Part shown: piece by piece, positions 48,765 to 59,302 of the stretch
Layout of the letters: each line of letters starts with the position of its first letter
Position numbering within the stretch: the stretch's first letter is position 1
From: Ectobius pallidus
Taxonomy: Eukaryota; Arthropoda; Insecta; Blattodea; Ectobiidae
Direction of reading: 5' to 3'
Assembly (NCBI GenBank): GCA_964059195.1
Contig: CAXKWD010000011.1
Coordinates: 29,495,066 to 29,559,065 of the forward strand
DNA length: 64,000 nucleotides
Program-made: the position numbers and the translations under genes
Notes under the pieces: model-generated
Database searches by the model: none
Told to the model about the DNA's origin: nothing
What the model saw: only the letters and a program-made list of their open reading frames with translations

Positions 48765-48965
48765 TGTTCAGCAAAGTCCACCAATAAAACACCATTCATA
48801 TCCCAGAATACTGTCACAAGCACTTTATGAGCAGATCGAGTCACTGTAATTTTTTCCTTACAAGGGAAGCAACACGTTTCCACTCCATAGATGTCTGCTT
48901 TGTTTCAGGCGTGTAGTGGTACGTCCACGACTGATCACCAGTGACGATTCCCTTCCCAGTGAATA
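48765..48965 (-). pseudogene. Mariner transposase remnant, middle part
   Basis: On minus: VTGDQSWTYHYTPETKQTSM (first catalytic-Asp region), then after a frame change the pieces AHKVLVTVFWDMNGV and LLVDFAEHGT. These follow the order of mariner transposases. Frame breaks and stops interrupt it, and the segment joins directly to the AVRRWLYSN C-terminal part, losing the second and third catalytic Asp regions on this strand. Confidence 0.85.
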
Positions 48966-49204
48966 AATTTCATTTGTTTGGTCCCGTGAAGGAGTTCCTG
49001 GCCGGTAAACGCTTTGCGTCAGATGCAGAAGTGAAAACAGCAGTCCGCAGATGGCTATACTCCAATCGAACGGACTTCTATGAACAGAGTATTTTGAAAC
49101 GACGGAAGAAATGTGTTGAAAAACATTGCTACTATACAGAAAAACAGACAAAAGATGTCCCTTCATGTGTGTATTTGTTTGTAGTTGTACCTATTAAATT
49201 TTTG
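48966..49204 (+). pseudogene. Mariner transposase C-terminus in inverted orientation
   Basis: The plus-strand frame reads KFHLFGPVKEFLAGKRFASD, then AEVKTAVRRWLYSNRTDFYE and KCVEKHCYYTEK, ending at 49204-49206. This is the part that follows the third catalytic Asp in mariner transposases. Its orientation is opposite to the middle part at 48765-48965, which shows the element is an inverted-duplication derivative. It extends further inward than the left arm, which has lost the FHLF…KRFASD portion. Confidence 0.88.
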
Positions 49205-49246
49205 TAAAAAAAAATATATTGTGTTACTTTTCGATCCACCCTCGTA

Positions 49247-49800
49247 CTAGGTATCAAATGGTCAGTAATTTTCAAAAGGGTTCGTGCGTGTGGCCTCTAA
49301 AGACTACAAATCTGTGGCAAGGTAACTATGAATATTGGCTGAAACACAACACTTTTCACAGATACAGAGATAGACAGACAGACAGACAATATATATATAT
49401 TATCACGAGAGGGATGGTGAGAAGAGAGGGGGAAAAGAGAATTTAACGGAATCCGACATTATTTGGTGTAGTCGGGAACTGAACTATTGTTTATTTACTT
49501 GCTGGCATGCTGGTTTGTTGTTTCAAAGTAATTTCCATTACAACAGTAGTTTGTTTCCAATCTTGAAAATTAGTGCGCCGGGCTTCGTGGAGGGGGAGGG
49601 GAGGGGGTGAGATAAGAAAAACAGAAGAACGACCTGCTCCAGGGCACTGTTCCTATCTCTTTTTATTCCTTCCGCTTCTATTTTAATAAGGAAAACAAGT
49701 TAGTACATCCTTAATGTATTGAGAAATGCATTCGCTCCCTTATCCACCCAGTGTCTTACGTAGCCTATCTGCGAAAGCGGTCACGAATCTGTTTCTTGGT
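49247..49800. other. No gene recognised
   Basis: Contains a small GACA/TA simple repeat (about 49371-49400) and a G-rich stretch (about 49588-49610). Confidence 0.5.
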
Positions 49801-49948
49801 GAATTTGGTCTATGAATTACAGAATTTTGTCTATGAATTACAGAATTTGGTCTATGAATTACGGAATTCGGTCTATGAATTACAGAATTCGGTCTAAAAT
49901 AACAGATTTAGGCCTATCAATTACAGATTTTGGTTTATGAATTACAGA
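49801..49948 (+). repeat. 21-bp minisatellite, about seven copies
   Basis: The unit GAATTTGGTCTATGAATTAC plus A is repeated seven times with increasing divergence to the right; one unit is 20 bp. It is not in a recognisable coding frame. Confidence 0.9.
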
Positions 49949-50718
49949 AGTTGAGCAATTTAACAGATATCTTTATAAATACGCGGTCAGCCGCAATGCT
50001 GAGAAGGCATTAAATGCACTGTTATCACTAATAATTCGTCGCACTTTAAAACACTGTATTTTCTAAAATTGGACAAAGCGGTTTAATTTATTGTATTGAA
50101 AGTATGGTCCTCTGGAGGCATGAAATTGGAATTATGGGATAAAAAATGTGGTAGGCCTAATTTATTGCTCTGGATTCTATATGATTTTAGAATAATAACT
50201 ATAATAAAATAATGTTTCTAATATTTTTTATCATTGTTGTTATTAGTCCAAACTTTACTGATCCTAGAATATTTACAACACAAGAAATCATTTATAGTAA
50301 CGTATAATCATTCCGCTTAAACCAGGCACTACATCTCACATGGAAGAAATAATCGAGATTAAAGAAACTTTCTTCGGTGTAAGAGGTCTCGCTTCTGAGT
50401 AAGGCTAGGCGTTAGAGGAAGAAGGAGATCCCTAAATCTCGCTAATGTCATGAGAAATATCGATTTATAGTCGGATGAATTTCTGGTCGGATGAATTTGT
50501 CACAAAATTAGACTTGTAACGAAATATGCTAGGTTTGCCTTATTATACATAAAATAATAATCGTTGATACCTAAATAAAAATGTCATCCAAGTTTTAACA
50601 CCCACTCTATGTTCTACCTGCTTAGAAATGCGAAGACAAGCGTTTTGATAGACTGGCTCTTCCGATGGTTACAGACTTACAATAAATGCAAGGACGATGC
50701 ACTTGATGTGAGATTTCT
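49949..50718. other. Nothing recognised
   Basis: AT-rich sequence. Confidence 0.5.
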
Positions 50719-51120
50719 TCAGGCGCCACACTTCTTACATCTTCTCACTGTGCGCTTTCTTCCTTTCTTCAGACCAAGATGTCTGAATATTTGTCTGTCT
50801 TGCATGTCTATGTCTGTTATGCCAGTGTATTTTAAGTCTTCTCGAACTTCGTCGATCCACTTCATGTTCTTAATACTTTCTGTGTACTCCAAGACCTGTT
50901 TAGTCAGACGGGTGTTTGGCATTCTATGATATACCCGTAGAACTTCAGTCGACGTTTCATCATGTGTATTATGTCTGATATCTGTTCGGTCTCGTTTACT
51001 CCACAAGCTGTATCCTTCTTCTGCTTTTTTTGGGGTCCTAGAATTTTTTTATGATTCTTCTTTCTAGTTTCCTTGTGTTTTCTAGTTTGGCTTTCCAATT
51101 CATCACTAATGTACAAGGTT
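50719..51120 (-). pseudogene. LINE reverse-transcriptase C-terminal remnant
   Basis: On minus: NTRKLERRIIKK, then in a second frame KKILGPQKKQKKD and ISDIIHMMKRRLKFYGYI, then in a third frame HRMPNTRLTKQVLEYTESIK, WIDEVREDLKYTGITDIDMQ and DRQIFRHL. Together they follow the order of the C-terminal tail of insect non-LTR reverse transcriptases (…ILGP…RR.KFYGHI.RM…RLTKQ…W…EV..DL…DI.DR..FR). At least two frameshifts are present. The plus-strand frame of 106 codons is a shadow. It is a different LINE family from the remnant at 2489-3094. Confidence 0.8.
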
Positions 51121-51130
51121 TTGACGTGAT

Positions 51131-51150
51131 ATTATTATTACTATTATTAC

Positions 51151-51193
<43 letters not shown>
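51131..51193 (+). repeat. (ATT)n microsatellite
   Basis: About 20 units, slightly interrupted at the left end. It produces the poly-Leu and poly-Asn frames on the two strands, which are not genes. Confidence 0.95.
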
Positions 51194-51934
51194 GTACCCA
51201 AGACTCCAGTGCTCAGATGAATGCGGAGTAGCATATCGAAATATTGTCATTTGAAGGGGTGATGATTTATTCGTACGCCAGGCATCAGGGCAGTCATATC
51301 GTGCTAAGTATAAAGCTAAGGCTGTCATGGCCCCCACCTCTGAATGCCCTTCCACTGAAAAGCGTATCTCCGCTGCCAGGAAAAAACAATTTCACTGTAC
51401 CTCCCTATCTATTCCATATCATTCGTCTAAGAAACTCTTATGCAAAACTCGCAACAAATCTAAAAGAAAATTCAAGAATTTTATAAATGAGGTAAATAAG
51501 TATAAGGTTTTTTCCCCTAAATTTCCGTTACAAGGGATTCACTCGATTTTGAAAAAATCACTTAATGTTTAATTTGGTAGATTACAATTTTAAAAAATGA
51601 TTAGATGGCGTTTAGCAAGTGTAAATTAGCAATATTTTGTTATATGGGTCCTGTTTAAAACACACTGTAGTATGTTTTCGGAATTAGCCCTACAGTTCAA
51701 ACCTAACATTACCTGTAATATTAGAACCAAACTTAAGAATCAGAACAATCAATGGACTTCGCACTTCTGCCCTTCTCTCATGTAGGACAAGCATATCCTT
51801 CTAAGCCCTTATGCTCATTTCAGTAAACTGAATAATTGAATTATTAACATTACAAGTCCTCAAAGGAATCCTTTATAGCATAAATTTCTGTTCAAAACTT
51901 CGTTTTAGAAAACGGAAATTCATAGTATAACTAT
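51194..51934. other. No confirmed gene
   Basis: Two overlapping plus-strand frames (80 and 81 codons, 51244-51572) are Lys/Ser-rich without a recognisable domain. The lower one ends in a stop at 51570-51572. It may be transposon debris, but I cannot identify a family. Confidence 0.4.
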
Positions 51935-52020
51935 CCATTAAACTACCGAATCGAACCCTAGGCCGCTGTGCAAGAGGAATGAACGCATCCTCTGCGCCAC
52001 AGCGGTGGACTCACTTGTAA
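51935..52020 (-). mobile_element. tRNA-derived SINE head
   Basis: On minus: CTGTGGCGCAGAGGATGCG (A-box region, complement about 51985-52003) and TAGGGTTCGATTCGG (B box, complement about 51947-51961), spaced as in a tRNA. The SINE body probably continues leftward beyond 51935, but its end is not visible. Confidence 0.75.
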
Positions 52021-52512
52021 TCCACTGCTTTATAATTCTCAACAATTGAGGGCAGTCTGTTGGATCATTCCATAATAAACTCTTGTTGAATGTGTTTGTT
52101 CGGTTAGGACCTAAACGGCAGTGTGCGTCAAAATCAGGAACTACAGAAGGAAAATATTTCGATGTTCGTGTACAAACCACTTCTACTGCGTCCAACCTAT
52201 TCCCAATAGGGCCGGCTGTAACATACCTGAGTTGGTCCGTGAAGTTACCGTGCATCCAGGAAGCGAATACAAATTTAACAATGCCGCAGTCTCTTGTTTT
52301 GGAAACAAACAAGCAATTCCAATAATCGCTTCAGATACATCCCCATACAACATTACGTATGAGAAGTACGTAACTTATTTAAGTATGAAGTGGATATAAA
52401 CCTACAAAATACAGAACTTATTGGCATGTGTTGTATTTTGTCCTTCATATGACAATGAAAGTAACAATGAAAGACGAATGAATGGATGAATTACAGTAAG
52501 AACGAAAGTAAG
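52021..52512. other. No gene recognised
   Basis: Frames of 80-124 codons on both strands overlap heavily (51938-52399). None shows a domain, and the minus-strand frame reads through the SINE head. Confidence 0.45.
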
Positions 52513-52513
52513 T

Positions 52514-52571
<58 letters not shown>

Positions 52572-52600
52572 GGTAGGCCTAAGTAAGTAATTAAGTAAGA
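52513..52600 (+). repeat. (AAGT)n microsatellite
   Basis: About 15 perfect units followed by imperfect units around an embedded TAGGCCTA. It creates the Leu-Thr-Tyr repeat frames on minus. Confidence 0.95.
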
Positions 52601-52748
52601 AGGAAAGAAAATAACGAATAAGGAAAGAAGGAAAGAAAAGAGAAGTGAGGAAATCACGAAGACAAAAAGTTATACAAACAGTAAAAGATCGTGAAATAAG
52701 GTAAATGCAAGACACAAACATATTTAAAAGGAGTCTAAAATGTGAATG

Positions 52749-52750
52749 AA

Positions 52751-52789
<39 letters not shown>

Positions 52790-52791
52790 AT
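52749..52791 (+). repeat. (AAAT)n microsatellite
   Basis: About ten units of AAAT/TAAA. Confidence 0.95.
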
Positions 52792-54468
52792 ATCCATTAC
52801 AGAGTAAAAGGCAAGGTAGAAAAAATACTTAAGATGCCGTGTTAAAAGAAGATATAAGAGCTTAATTGCATACATCGATTTTTTTACGTAGGCCTATATC
52901 ATAAAACCTTTCAGATATACTCACAAAATAATTTTTATCTCATGGTGTTGAACCATCGAGTAATGTTAAAATTCCTGTGATATCACCTGTAGAAACTTAT
53001 GAACTTACTACATATAGGCTATCTGTTTAAGATATTTCTTTCTTAGTTACATTTTACGTTCGTTAGACATTCACACTATGTGACATTCAAACTTCACAAT
53101 TCTTCTTCGATGAATTCGTCTTCAATATCTGTTTCCTGAGCGGATATCTTTTAGAAATCTGACAAGAGTGTTTTATAATCCGGATTTTAGCCGACAAAAA
53201 AGAAAGGTAACAGGTAATAATGGCGTCCAGAAGTGAAATAAGTACTTTTAATGTGTCAGTTTTGAAGAAAATGAGCTATTTTGGTTTAAAATCATAAAAT
53301 AAAAAGCAAATTAAGCATTTTGAAATAAGTTAAAATTGCTTGGCAAGGAATGTGTTACGAAATGTAACTTTCCGCTTAGGCCAATGTTTAAGAGTCTGAA
53401 AATAAATACGCAGTTTGCTAAAAAAATCCGGGTTCTAATTATAAATAATAACTAAATATGGAACATTTTTTTTTACCATTTGGGTTTGAAATCTATTTTA
53501 AAAACACTGCACAAGGATAAACTTGCCTCAAAAAGAAGGGGAAATTCCGAAAGTCTATTTTAAAAAAAAAATTATATGTATTTAGTGATGCACGAGGGCC
53601 ACAGGAGATGAGAAAAAGATACGGTTGCAAAGTTCACAATGCGCAGATACATCAGTCTGAAATCCATTCAGTCTGAAAGGGGATTGGCCTAATATAAGTA
53701 ATTGAAATTAGCTTAGACTGAGATAAATTTTAATGGCGCTGAAAATGTCGAAAGCTTATAATTGACTTTATATACATGAATGTCTACTCTACTGAATGGA
53801 CATAAGTCAATTAGCCCTGTCCTGAGCCCTTATCTTTCAATACCTACATTGATTTAGATTTTTTCCCTGAATGAGAAAGAGAGAAAGAAGGAAAGGTGGG
53901 AGTGAGTGAGGGAGAAAAAGCAAAACAGACACGGTAAACTGGCGACAGACAAACAAGATTTAGGGATATAGAGAAGTCTACCAGAAGAGTGGGGCGTTTC
54001 TTCACAATGAACATGTAGGCCTACTGACACACTTCCTCACATGTAGCAAACTATTTCAGTAGGGAACGATATTATGTACATTCGGCTCTTTCTGGGTGTG
54101 GTTGAGTTCGGATATATTGTCTTCACACATTAAACTTACTCTGAAGAATCGATTCTCAGAATCCATAAAAGCGTTGCTCTATCCTCAAACGTCGGTGGAA
54201 AAACATAATCTGAGGTAACAGGCATGCGACAGTCTGAATAGAGCACCTGACATCCAGGTTTTCTTTGCAAAGATTGCCCCAACACATCAAGACGAAATAC
54301 CAGTGAATGGACAATGTCCTTTAGTTGAACTCAAAGGAAGACCCACATGGGGAAGCATCCTCCTGCCACTTCTACGTTCTTCTCAGCAATTCTATCTAGG
54401 CTCAGTGATATTAAAAAGCCTGGGAAACCAACTAGAGTCTGTATCACGTGTACCATGGTTAGGTAGAT
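52792..54468. other. No gene recognised
   Basis: AT-rich sequence; a GAAAG-rich part occurs at about 53875-53925. An 87-codon frame from 54303 runs into the MITE end at 54472 and is not a gene. Confidence 0.5.
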
Positions 54469-54471
54469 TAA

Positions 54472-55321
54472 TGCCCGGTTTCTATAAATTCGCGAAATAC
54501 CTATGGGTAAATTATCCAATGGACAACTTAGTTCCAGAATCACCCACCAGAGCACCAATGGTATAATGAAGAAATAAAAAATATTACCATGCCGGGAATT
54601 GAACAGCGGACCTCTTGAACCGTAATCCAGCACGCTGACAATGAGCTACGGTGAACACTGAGAATAGATCTTGAATAACGGAGATGTGATTGTTTCATCC
54701 TATGTTTCCACTACTGCAAGTCAAGACATGGTTTTCCAATATACATTATACTAATTAGTTCGGAATAATATTGTCTTCAGATAAATACAACTATTGTCGA
54801 GATCTAATGCGTGAGAGGAAGGAAAAATTAGAAATACGACTCTAGTTTGCAATGTTTGCACACTCAGTGCTACCAAATACCGGCATTAGCTACAATGTAC
54901 GGTACATGAAAATTTCAATAAGAAATATGTATATAAATTTTTCTAAGCCTGTCCTATTACAGAGAAACAAAGTCAACACTACAGATCATCTCAGCATTTC
55001 TAAAACTGTATTTACAGGTACTGCAATCAGCTGCGCACGTCCGCCATATTGATCCTACGAGAGGTTAAATTTTATCCAGCCATCCATGAAAGGATAAATT
55101 AACCCAAAGATTTACCCTTGGAGAGATCTAACACTGGTTTATAGAAAAAAAAATTCTCTCATTTTCATATTTACCTAGAGGACATTTATCTAGAAACTCG
55201 CCATAACTATGTGTGATCGTTATCTTTAAATTATTTCAGTTCGTAAGAGTTTTCCTTGTGTAAATTCTGCTCATTGGATAATTTACCCATAGGTAATTCG
55301 CGAGTTTATAGAAACCGGCCA
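54472..55321. mobile_element. Harbinger-like MITE, copy 2, with insertion
   Basis: An 850-bp element between TAA duplications (54469-54471 and 55322-55324). It shares its ends with the copy at 15068 (left TGCCCGGTTTCTATAAATTC; complement of right TGGCCGGTTTCTATAAACTC), and the right 270 bp match closely from GATCCTACGAGAGGTTAAAT onward. Relative to copy 1 it carries more than 400 bp of extra or replaced sequence (about 54530-55045), which includes a SINE on the minus strand. No transposase. Confidence 0.88.
54545..54660 (-). mobile_element. tRNA-derived SINE nested in Harbinger-like MITE
   Basis: On minus: CCGTAGCTCATTGTCAGCG (A box, complement about 54634-54652) and CTGTTCAATTCCCGGC (B box, complement about 54591-54606). 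A T-rich link, then GGTGCTCTGGTGGGTGATTC, follow. The tRNA-like order and spacing are intact. Its position inside the MITE means it inserted later than the MITE, unless the MITE captured it. Confidence 0.7.
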
Positions 55322-55344
55322 TAAGTAAGCTACAGGTAGGCCTA

Positions 55345-55545
55345 TCTACTTTTCTCTTCGACGGGGGATTTCCGGAGACGACAGTATGGTCGTGGCTGTG
55401 GCAATCTCGTCTGGGGATCCCAGGTTCGATTCTCTTGCTTTTCATAAATTTTCCTCTAACCTTATTTCTACTTTCTGGTATTCGGATTCCGGAAACGCAC
55501 TTCGTCATACTACTACATCACATCCTACATCGATAGTTGACACAC
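55345..55545 (+). mobile_element. tRNA-derived SINE
   Basis: Plus strand: GGTCGTGGCTGTGGCAATC (A-box region, 55388-55406) and CCAGGTTCGATTCTC (B box, 55420-55434). The body CTTTCTGGTATTCGGATTCC and CGCACTTCGTCATACTACTA follow. It accounts for the first third of the 172-codon frame at 55386-55904. Confidence 0.7.
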
Positions 55546-55904
55546 TAGCGACAAAAATGGCTACTGAAAACGGAAGAGGGAGAGCTTATGATTGTCACTG
55601 TCCCCACTACATGACTACAGAGTGCGAAAATCAGTGTAAGACGAAGGCCACTTTTGCGCGGAGAGGGTTCCGCGGCGCGCACAGAGACTGTGGTCCGGCA
55701 GATGATTGCAGGAAGATGGTGTTCATGTTGCAATTGCAAATAAAGCCGAGGCTAGAGAATGTAATGAAGCACAAGATCATATGGAAGACGATTGGTTGCT
55801 TCCCGTCACATGATATGGATACAGGTACAGTCTCGTCCACGAGTTTCCAACGCATAAATAAGCAATCACAACAACGTGAACACTGCTGTAACGGCGGACA
55901 TTAG
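55386..55904 (+). CDS. 172-codon open frame, doubtful gene
   Basis: This is the longest frame in the window. The first 53 or so codons are SINE sequence. The remainder (from about 55546) is GC-rich with a moderately Cys- and His-rich composition (for example AYDCHCPHYMTTECENQC) but no domain I recognise. Two frames of 64 and 74 codons on the other strand overlap it, which points to a GC-rich sequence lacking stops by chance. I see no promoter, polyadenylation or splice evidence. It is listed only because of its length. Confidence 0.12.
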   Translation: MVVAVAISSGDPRFDSLAFHKFSSNLISTFWYSDSGNALRHTTTSHPTSIVDTLATKMATENGRGRAYDCHCPHYMTTECENQCKTKATFARRGFRGAHRDCGPADDCRKMVFMLQLQIKPRLENVMKHKIIWKTIGCFPSHDMDTGTVSSTSFQRINKQSQQREHCCNGGH

Positions 55905-55945
55905 CTAATGCTGTGGTTCGAAACCCGGGAGTATCGAATTACACT
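55870..55945 (+). mobile_element. Possible tRNA-derived SINE head
   Basis: CTGTGGTTCGAAACCCGGGA (55911-55930) is a good B box. Upstream CACTGCTGTAACGGCGGAC (about 55881-55899) could be a degenerate A-box region. Partial copy; ends unknown. Confidence 0.5.
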
Positions 55946-58000
55946 TCTCTTATTTCAACCTCATCTGGTAGTCAGTTTTGCAGCAAGAAGCCCTGCACTG
56001 CGTCCAAATTACTTTAATAAATCACCATGTGCTTAATATAAACACAAATAGGTAAAATATGAACAAATATGACATAAACAATCGCAGCCCAAAACAGAAG
56101 ACAACATTGATGTTTTCAATATAGAGCATGAATTTCATACCAGTAGTGAAATTATTTTTAAAATTATTTGGAATACTTATTTCCTAATTCATTTCGCTAA
56201 TCAAACGGAAACAGAACAAAATGAGAATAAACAATAATAATAACTGTGAAATCACAATAAATAGTAATCAGCAGTTGTTAATATAGTAGAAAGTTGTTTT
56301 AATAATTATGATCGGAATAATTCCATAATGATAAAATTAATAGCAACGATAATATAAAAAATTTAACCCCTACACCAGACTTAGAGGCAAACGAAGATGA
56401 TTATTTTAAGATCTTGGTTCTTATGTTCACTTGCATAGCGAGGTATTATGTTCAAAACTAATTAACGGGGAGGTACACCTCCCACTAATATAAAATTACA
56501 AAACACAAAAATTTTGTATCGACGTATTGAAATTAATTTTGACATAGTTAATACAAACTACATTAGATCTGTAAAGCACTGTATATATGTTTTTTAAATA
56601 TTGTTTTGAACCACGTATGAATTATTTAAATGTTGCATGAATTGTTGCAGTCTAAAATCGTTAACGTGCTAGTATTCTTAACTGTTTGAAATACAGTATT
56701 TTATTTTTCTGTTTATTTAACATATCTTGCACCGAGTTCTTTCTCATACCCAGATATACAATATAGACTAAAATTTTATTTAAGATAACTAAAATCTTTA
56801 TCAGTCGAATATTAAAAAAAACCACAAGGGCTACCAAATATTCTTAGCGCATGTTGTTCAGGTATGTCAACTATTGCATTAAAATAACACGAACAGTCCT
56901 TGAGTCATGATGCAGACGCTTTTTAAAATTGTAACTTCCGGAAAAACAAGGAAAAACTTACCGATTCAAAGGGAATAGACAGATGACGTCCGATCGTTTG
57001 TGACCATAGCTATTAAAGTAGCCTATTATATGTACATTCAAGATATTTTAAACAAATTAGAAAGGAAAGTGTATACACAAAGAAAATTATTTAAAATTAT
57101 ATTATAACTTTAACTGATTTTTAGCCCCACAATGGTGTAAGACCTGACAGAAATATTATAGTACACCTTTTTATGACGAAATATGAAGGAGAATTAAAAA
57201 TCCGTAATCGTTTCATTCTAATCCGTATTATAGGAGTTGAACCGCTAACAGTTAAGAAATAACCTATACCATACACAAGGAAATGTAATTTGATTCCTCG
57301 CTAGCAAAAACTGTGTTGTAATGATACAAACATTTAGAATATACGAGCGTTTCATTGGACGTGCTAAGTGTATAAATGTAGTGACAATTACTCATATATA
57401 TCTTAGTGAATAATATAATGTTAAATTTACATCTACACCTACCCAACAAGCCTTGCAATAGAGAATTAGGTATGTTAAGTACATATTTTACAGAGGATAT
57501 TTCCCTCCGTTATTGTATTTCTGCCTTGAAAAACAAGTTGAATAATTCATCAATTTGACTTATTCCGTTTGGAATTTAAACTTTAATCGGTGGATTTGCA
57601 TTTAAGTCGAACTATGGAACTTGATATCTTAAAATATTTCAAAATTAATTCTTTAGAAGTAGTAAATGAGTGAAAAACTTTAAGGGGATAAGTAGCTAAT
57701 TTAACTAAGACTTTTATAAATTTACACAACCTTTCTTTCTGTTATCAAGTTATTACTATTTTTATGGCTACGAAAAAGAAATTATATAAAAGATACAATT
57801 TATTGAAGCTTTTGTCAGATAGGCTATATGTTATCAGAATCATAAATACACAGTGTGTTCTATATACGTACTCCAAAAAATATACAGGACAAGGTATACT
57901 CTGCTTCAGATTCGTAGAAACTAACTACTATTACGTACATTATTCCTGACCGTTGCTATTATTAACATAATTATAATTATTAACATGATTTGCTTACATT
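55946..58000. other. No gene recognised
   Basis: Very AT-rich with no features beyond short frames. Confidence 0.55.
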
Positions 58001-58485
58001 ATGATAGTGTAATGGTGTTGTTGGACTGTGGGAAGACAGCACCTTGTTCACCCTAGTCCAGAGGATACTCATCTCGCCCACAATCTGCTTGATGGGTCAG
58101 ATCCTGCGCGTAATTGCTGCGAGTTTGTTTAGAATTAGAATTCACGCGTTCATGTGGGTTCTCCACCTTCCAGCCACAATAGTGGTTACCACGTGCTCAG
58201 TACATTCACAAAACTAAGTTTTGTTTATTCTTTCATCTTTTTTTAAAATCTCTTTATTTTAGACAATTTTATTATATATCATTCAAGTACTTTATGTTTG
58301 AATTTTCGTCTTCGTATTTAATGTACGTTTCTTGTATTCAGGTATATCATTTCTTAATTTTCATTTATTTTTATTATTATTATGTATTTCATGTTTTTTC
58401 CCTGGGTGAGTGGTAGAGAGGGCCTTATGGCCTTAACTCCGCCAGGTTAAATAAATAATATAAATAAATAAAAAATAAAACCTGC
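58001..58485 (+). mobile_element. LINE 3' end with (TAAA)n tail
   Basis: The plus strand ends GGCCTTATGGCCTTAACTCC then GCCAGGTTAAATAAATAA and an A-rich TAAATAAA tail. The same terminal words occur, inverted, at 33491-33540. GGCCTTA.GGCCTTAA can form a small hairpin, as at the 3' ends recognised by many LINE reverse transcriptases. The upstream part (58005-58200) is moderately GC-rich and has no intact frame. Confidence 0.7.
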
Positions 58486-58486
58486 G

Positions 58487-58488
<2 letters not shown>

Positions 58489-58544
<56 letters not shown>
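58489..58544. repeat. (TA)n microsatellite
   Basis: About 28 uninterrupted TA units directly after the LINE tail. Confidence 0.97.
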
Positions 58545-58546
<2 letters not shown>

Positions 58547-58778
58547 GTAATAGAGTAACTTACTTCTTCGTATATGTGCTTGTGATAACTATGTAGTAAT
58601 AACTATATTCTTTCATTATATATCATTAATGTTGATATGGTATTCTTTTTACTTATTTACGAGTCATTTATTTATTTATTATTTATTATTTGTGTGTGTG
58701 TGAATATTAATAGTTTTAATTTTTTGTCTTATTGCTTGTGATATGTAAAATATTTTAAATTATTAGTGCTAATATAAG
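58545..58778. other. Nothing recognised; AT-rich spacer
   Basis: AT-rich sequence with small TTTA and GT runs between two LINE fragments. Confidence 0.5.
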
Positions 58779-59195
58779 TTGCAAAAGCAGGCCATCAAGT
58801 TGCAAAAGCAGGCCATCCGCATCATGACAGGTTCATCATACGATGCTCATTGCAAGCCTTTGTTTACATCAGAAAGAATCCTGACAGTAGTTAACTTATA
58901 TATATACCAAAGCCTAGTTAAAATTAAGTCTAACGTAAATGAATATAATTTGAGATCTGACTACCATGACTATAATACAAGACATAACCATCGTCTTGAT
59001 GAACCTGCCGCCAGACTGACTCTAACAATACGGAATTTCCCTGCAATGGCTGTAATGTTATTCAATAGGTTACCCCCATATGCATCTGGTCTGCCTATTT
59101 CAAGATTTAAAAGACGTTTGCACCAATGGTTAGCAAGAAATCCATTTTATAATACTAATGAATTTTTAGATGCATCTGCAAATATGTATATGTAA
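58779..59195 (+). pseudogene. LINE reverse-transcriptase C-terminal fragment
   Basis: A 138-codon open frame beginning at a TTG, not an ATG, so it is the surviving end of a longer protein. QKQAIRIMTGSSYDAHCKPL, then NTRHNHRLDEP, AVMLFNRLPP and ISRFKRRLHQWLARNPFYNT follow the order seen at the C-terminus of many insect jockey/CR1-type reverse transcriptases (QKKAIRII…PLF…YNTR..H.L…FN.LP…FK..L…L….FY). The frame is intact to its stop, so this insertion is relatively young. A 21-bp direct duplication (58779-58799 and 58800-58820) repeats LQKQAIK at the truncation point. Confidence 0.85.
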
Positions 59196-59251
59196 TTTTT
59201 AATGTTATTGACTCTGTCCATACATCATGCATGATGTTTACGACATTAAAC

Positions 59252-59301
<50 letters not shown>
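59196..59301 (+). mobile_element. LINE 3' UTR and (ATT)n tail
   Basis: The short UTR ends with GACATTAAACTTTATT followed by about 15 ATT units (59254-59301). It belongs to the reverse-transcriptase fragment just upstream. Confidence 0.85.

Positions 59302-59302
<1 letters not shown>

Larger units (their letters stand above)
48565..49244 (-). mobile_element. Rearranged mariner element 2
   Basis: A 680-bp element flanked by TA (48563-48564, 49245-49246). The inverted end CGAGGGTGGATCGAAAAGTAA is a different sequence from element 1, so this is a separate mariner lineage. The arms again extend far beyond normal ends: left (48565 to about 48765, minus sense) and right (about 49035 to 49244, plus sense) both encode the transposase C-terminus (AVRRWLYSNRTD…CVEK). 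The 5' part of the gene is absent. Confidence 0.92.

Noticed and set aside
48858..49166. 102-codon minus-strand frame
   Set aside because: An alternative frame over the mariner element; the mariner-like peptide lies in other frames.
51038..51355. Poly-Asn (minus) and poly-Leu (plus) open frames
   Set aside because: They are translations of the (ATT)n microsatellite; only the adjoining LINE segment is meaningful.
52445..52721. Leu/Thr/Tyr-repeat frames resembling membrane proteins
   Set aside because: They are produced by the (AAGT)n tract on the minus strand.
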